64,000 nucleotides of DNA, taken from assembly GCA_030527645.1 (NCBI GenBank), contig JAUNAJ010000001.1, positions 124,001 to 188,000 on the forward strand, in the 5' to 3' direction. The notes beneath the pieces were generated by a model. It had not been told where the DNA came from, did not search any database, and saw only the letters and a list, made by a program, of their open reading frames with translations. The stretch's first letter is position 1. The number at the start of each line of letters is the position of its first letter. Position numbers and translations under genes: made by a program. The stretch comes from Lachnospiraceae bacterium (lineage in GTDB: Bacteria; Bacillota; Clostridia; Lachnospirales; Lachnospiraceae). Positions 62,808 through 64,000 of this stretch are shown here, piece by piece.

Positions 62808-64000
62808 ATGCAATTTAAACCAGAAGATATATCCAAAGTCATCCGAAGCCAGATTAAATATTATGATAATGCAATCTCTCAGAGCGAGACCGGAACTGTT
62901 CTGACAGTCGGCGACGGTATTGCCAGAGCCAGCGGTCTGACCGCTTGCATGGCCGGTGAGCTTCTCGAATTTGAGGATGGCAGCTTCGGAATGGCTCAGA
63001 ACCTGGAAGAGAACATGGTATCCATCGTACTTTTCGGAACTGACGAGAACATCGGTGAAGGTCAGACCGTAAAACGTACCGGAAAGGTTGTTTCCGTGCC
63101 GGTTGGTGATGCGATGGTTGGCCGTGTTGTAAATGCTCTGGGACAGCCCATCGATGGTGCAGGCCCCATTGAGACTTCTGAGTTCAGACCAATCGAGACC
63201 ACTGCACCGGGTATCTGTGAACGTCAGCCGGTTAAGCAGCCTCTTCAGACAGGTATCAAGGCGATTGACTCTATGATCCCTATCGGAAGGGGACAGCGAG
63301 AGCTGATCATCGGAGACCGTCAGACCGGTAAAACAACCGTTGCAACGGATACGATCATCAACCAGAAGGGAAAGGATGTTATCTGTATCTACGTAGCAAT
63401 CGGACAGAAACGTTCTACGGTTGCTTCTCTTGTTGAGAACCTGCAGAAGAACGGAGCAATGGATTACACCATCGTGGTAGCGGCAACTGCTTCAGAGGCA
63501 AGCCCGCTGCAGTTTATCGCACCTTATACCGGCTGCTCCATGGGAGAGTATTTCATGGGCAAGGGCAAGGATGCACTGATCATTTACGATGACCTGAGCA
63601 AGCATGCGGTAGCATACCGTGCACTCTCTCTGCTGATTCGCCGTCCGCCGGGACGTGAGGCTTATCCGGGTGATGTATTCTATCTGCATTCAAGACTTCT
63701 TGAGCGTGCAGCTAAATTTGATGATGCACATGGCGGCGGCTCCCTGACTGCTCTTCCTATCATTGAGACACAGGCAGGCGATGTATCCGCTTATATCCCT
63801 ACAAACGTTATCTCCATTACAGACGGTCAGATCTATCTGGAGACAGAGCTGTTCCATTCCGGAATCATGCCGGCAGTTAACCCTGGTATTTCCGTATCCC
63901 GAGTTGGAGGAAATGCACAGAGATCTGCCATGAAGAAGGTTTCCGGTTCTCTGAAGCTGCTGTATTCTCAGTACCGTGAGCTGCAGGGCTTTGCACAGTT
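62808..64000 (+). CDS. atpA: ATP synthase subunit alpha (5' part)
   Basis: The gene starts at 62808 after AAAGGAAAC and runs off the window; about 397 of some 500 residues are present. Walker [33 protein letters not shown] with the switch region, and [19 protein letters not shown] confirm subunit alpha, the non-catalytic nucleotide-binding F1 subunit. The rest of the operon (gamma, beta, epsilon) should follow. Confidence 0.98.
   Translation, partial: MQFKPEDISKVIRSQIKYYDNAISQSETGTVLTVGDGIARASGLTACMAGELLEFEDGSFGMAQNLEENMVSIVLFGTDENIGEGQTVKRTGKVVSVPVGDAMVGRVVNALGQPIDGAGPIETSEFRPIETTAPGICERQPVKQPLQTGIKAIDSMIPIGRGQRELIIGDRQTGKTTVATDTIINQKGKDVICIYVAIGQKRSTVASLVENLQKNGAMDYTIVVAATASEASPLQFIAPYTGCSMGEYFMGKGKDALIIYDDLSKHAVAYRALSLLIRRPPGREAYPGDVFYLHSRLLERAAKFDDAHGGGSLTALPIIETQAGDVSAYIPTNVISITDGQIYLETELFHSGIMPAVNPGISVSRVGGNAQRSAMKKVSGSLKLLYSQYRELQGFAQ

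Overview
The window reads as a chromosome segment of a strictly anaerobic Bacillota, most likely a member of the Lachnospiraceae (Clostridia). The reasons are low-to-mid GC, strong AGGAGG-type ribosome binding sites, DUF4317, DUF6472 and DUF2284 proteins, a group-B-like [FeFe] hydrogenase, a membrane pyrophosphatase, a class II CCA enzyme and the ylxM-ffh-rpsP-khpA-rimM-trmD-rplS-lepB-rbgA gene order. No prophage, complete insertion sequence or CRISPR array was seen. The genus cannot be fixed from the sequence alone.

Layout. 1-5.2 kb: end of a sugar ABC transporter binding-protein gene, an inositol/sugar-type oxidoreductase and two TIM-barrel sugar-phosphate isomerases around an AraC regulator. 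5.4-11.3 kb: accessory stretch with a cytosolic NLR-like STAND NTPase carrying about 14 BspA-type leucine-rich repeats, a decayed NhaC antiporter, a 42-residue hydrophobic peptide gene, an HNH nuclease, a SEC-C protein and a zinc-ribbon protein. 11.9-17.5 kb: pyrophosphatase plus acyl-phosphate transferase operon, CorA, CCA enzyme. 17.6-20.4 kb: EF-G/TetM-like GTPase fused to a YacP/Rae1-type NYN nuclease. 20.4-24.9 kb: a folate operon (folE, HD hydrolase, folP, folB-folK) behind a recognisable tetrahydrofolate riboswitch and terminator, then birA. 24.5-34.9 kb: small metabolic genes, hydrogenase, a two-component system, DUF4317, three tandem tRNA-Glu, sstT, DUF6472, HAD phosphatase. 35-41 kb: topoisomerase IV (parE/parC), tRNA-Thr, citrate synthase. 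41-47.3 kb: the translation/secretion block.

47.3-58.7 kb is the most unusual part. Between rbgA and rnhB, which are often neighbours in Bacillota, lie three lipoproteins with protease folds (C11 clostripain-like, HELQH gluzincin, and a trypsin-like protein that has lost catalytic His and Ser). They are followed by a tight three-gene cassette: a three-helix membrane protein with Rossmann domains and a degenerate RyR-like domain, a two-helix K+ channel with TVGYGD filter, Rossmann domains and a clear RyR domain, and a TIR-transmembrane-beta-propeller protein. This is my best candidate for an undescribed sensing or conflict system: TIR NAD+ chemistry next to channels with nucleotide-binding-type cytosolic domains.

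58.7-64 kb: rnhB, then the F-type ATP synthase operon (atpZ-like, atpI, atpB, atpE, atpF, atpH and the start of atpA, cut by the window end). The c subunit has a two-carboxylate ion site and the pyrophosphatase has the K+-dependent signature, so sodium-based energetics is plausible.

Intergenic DNA carries several dispersed repeat families: a CATGCCGGCATG palindrome element (3 copies), a CCGTGAACTG decamer (4 exact copies plus variants), a 54-bp element with GGACTCC/GGGAGTC ends (2 copies), a roughly 57-bp element (2 copies), a 24-bp perfect REP-like hairpin and a MITE-like 86-bp inverted-repeat element.
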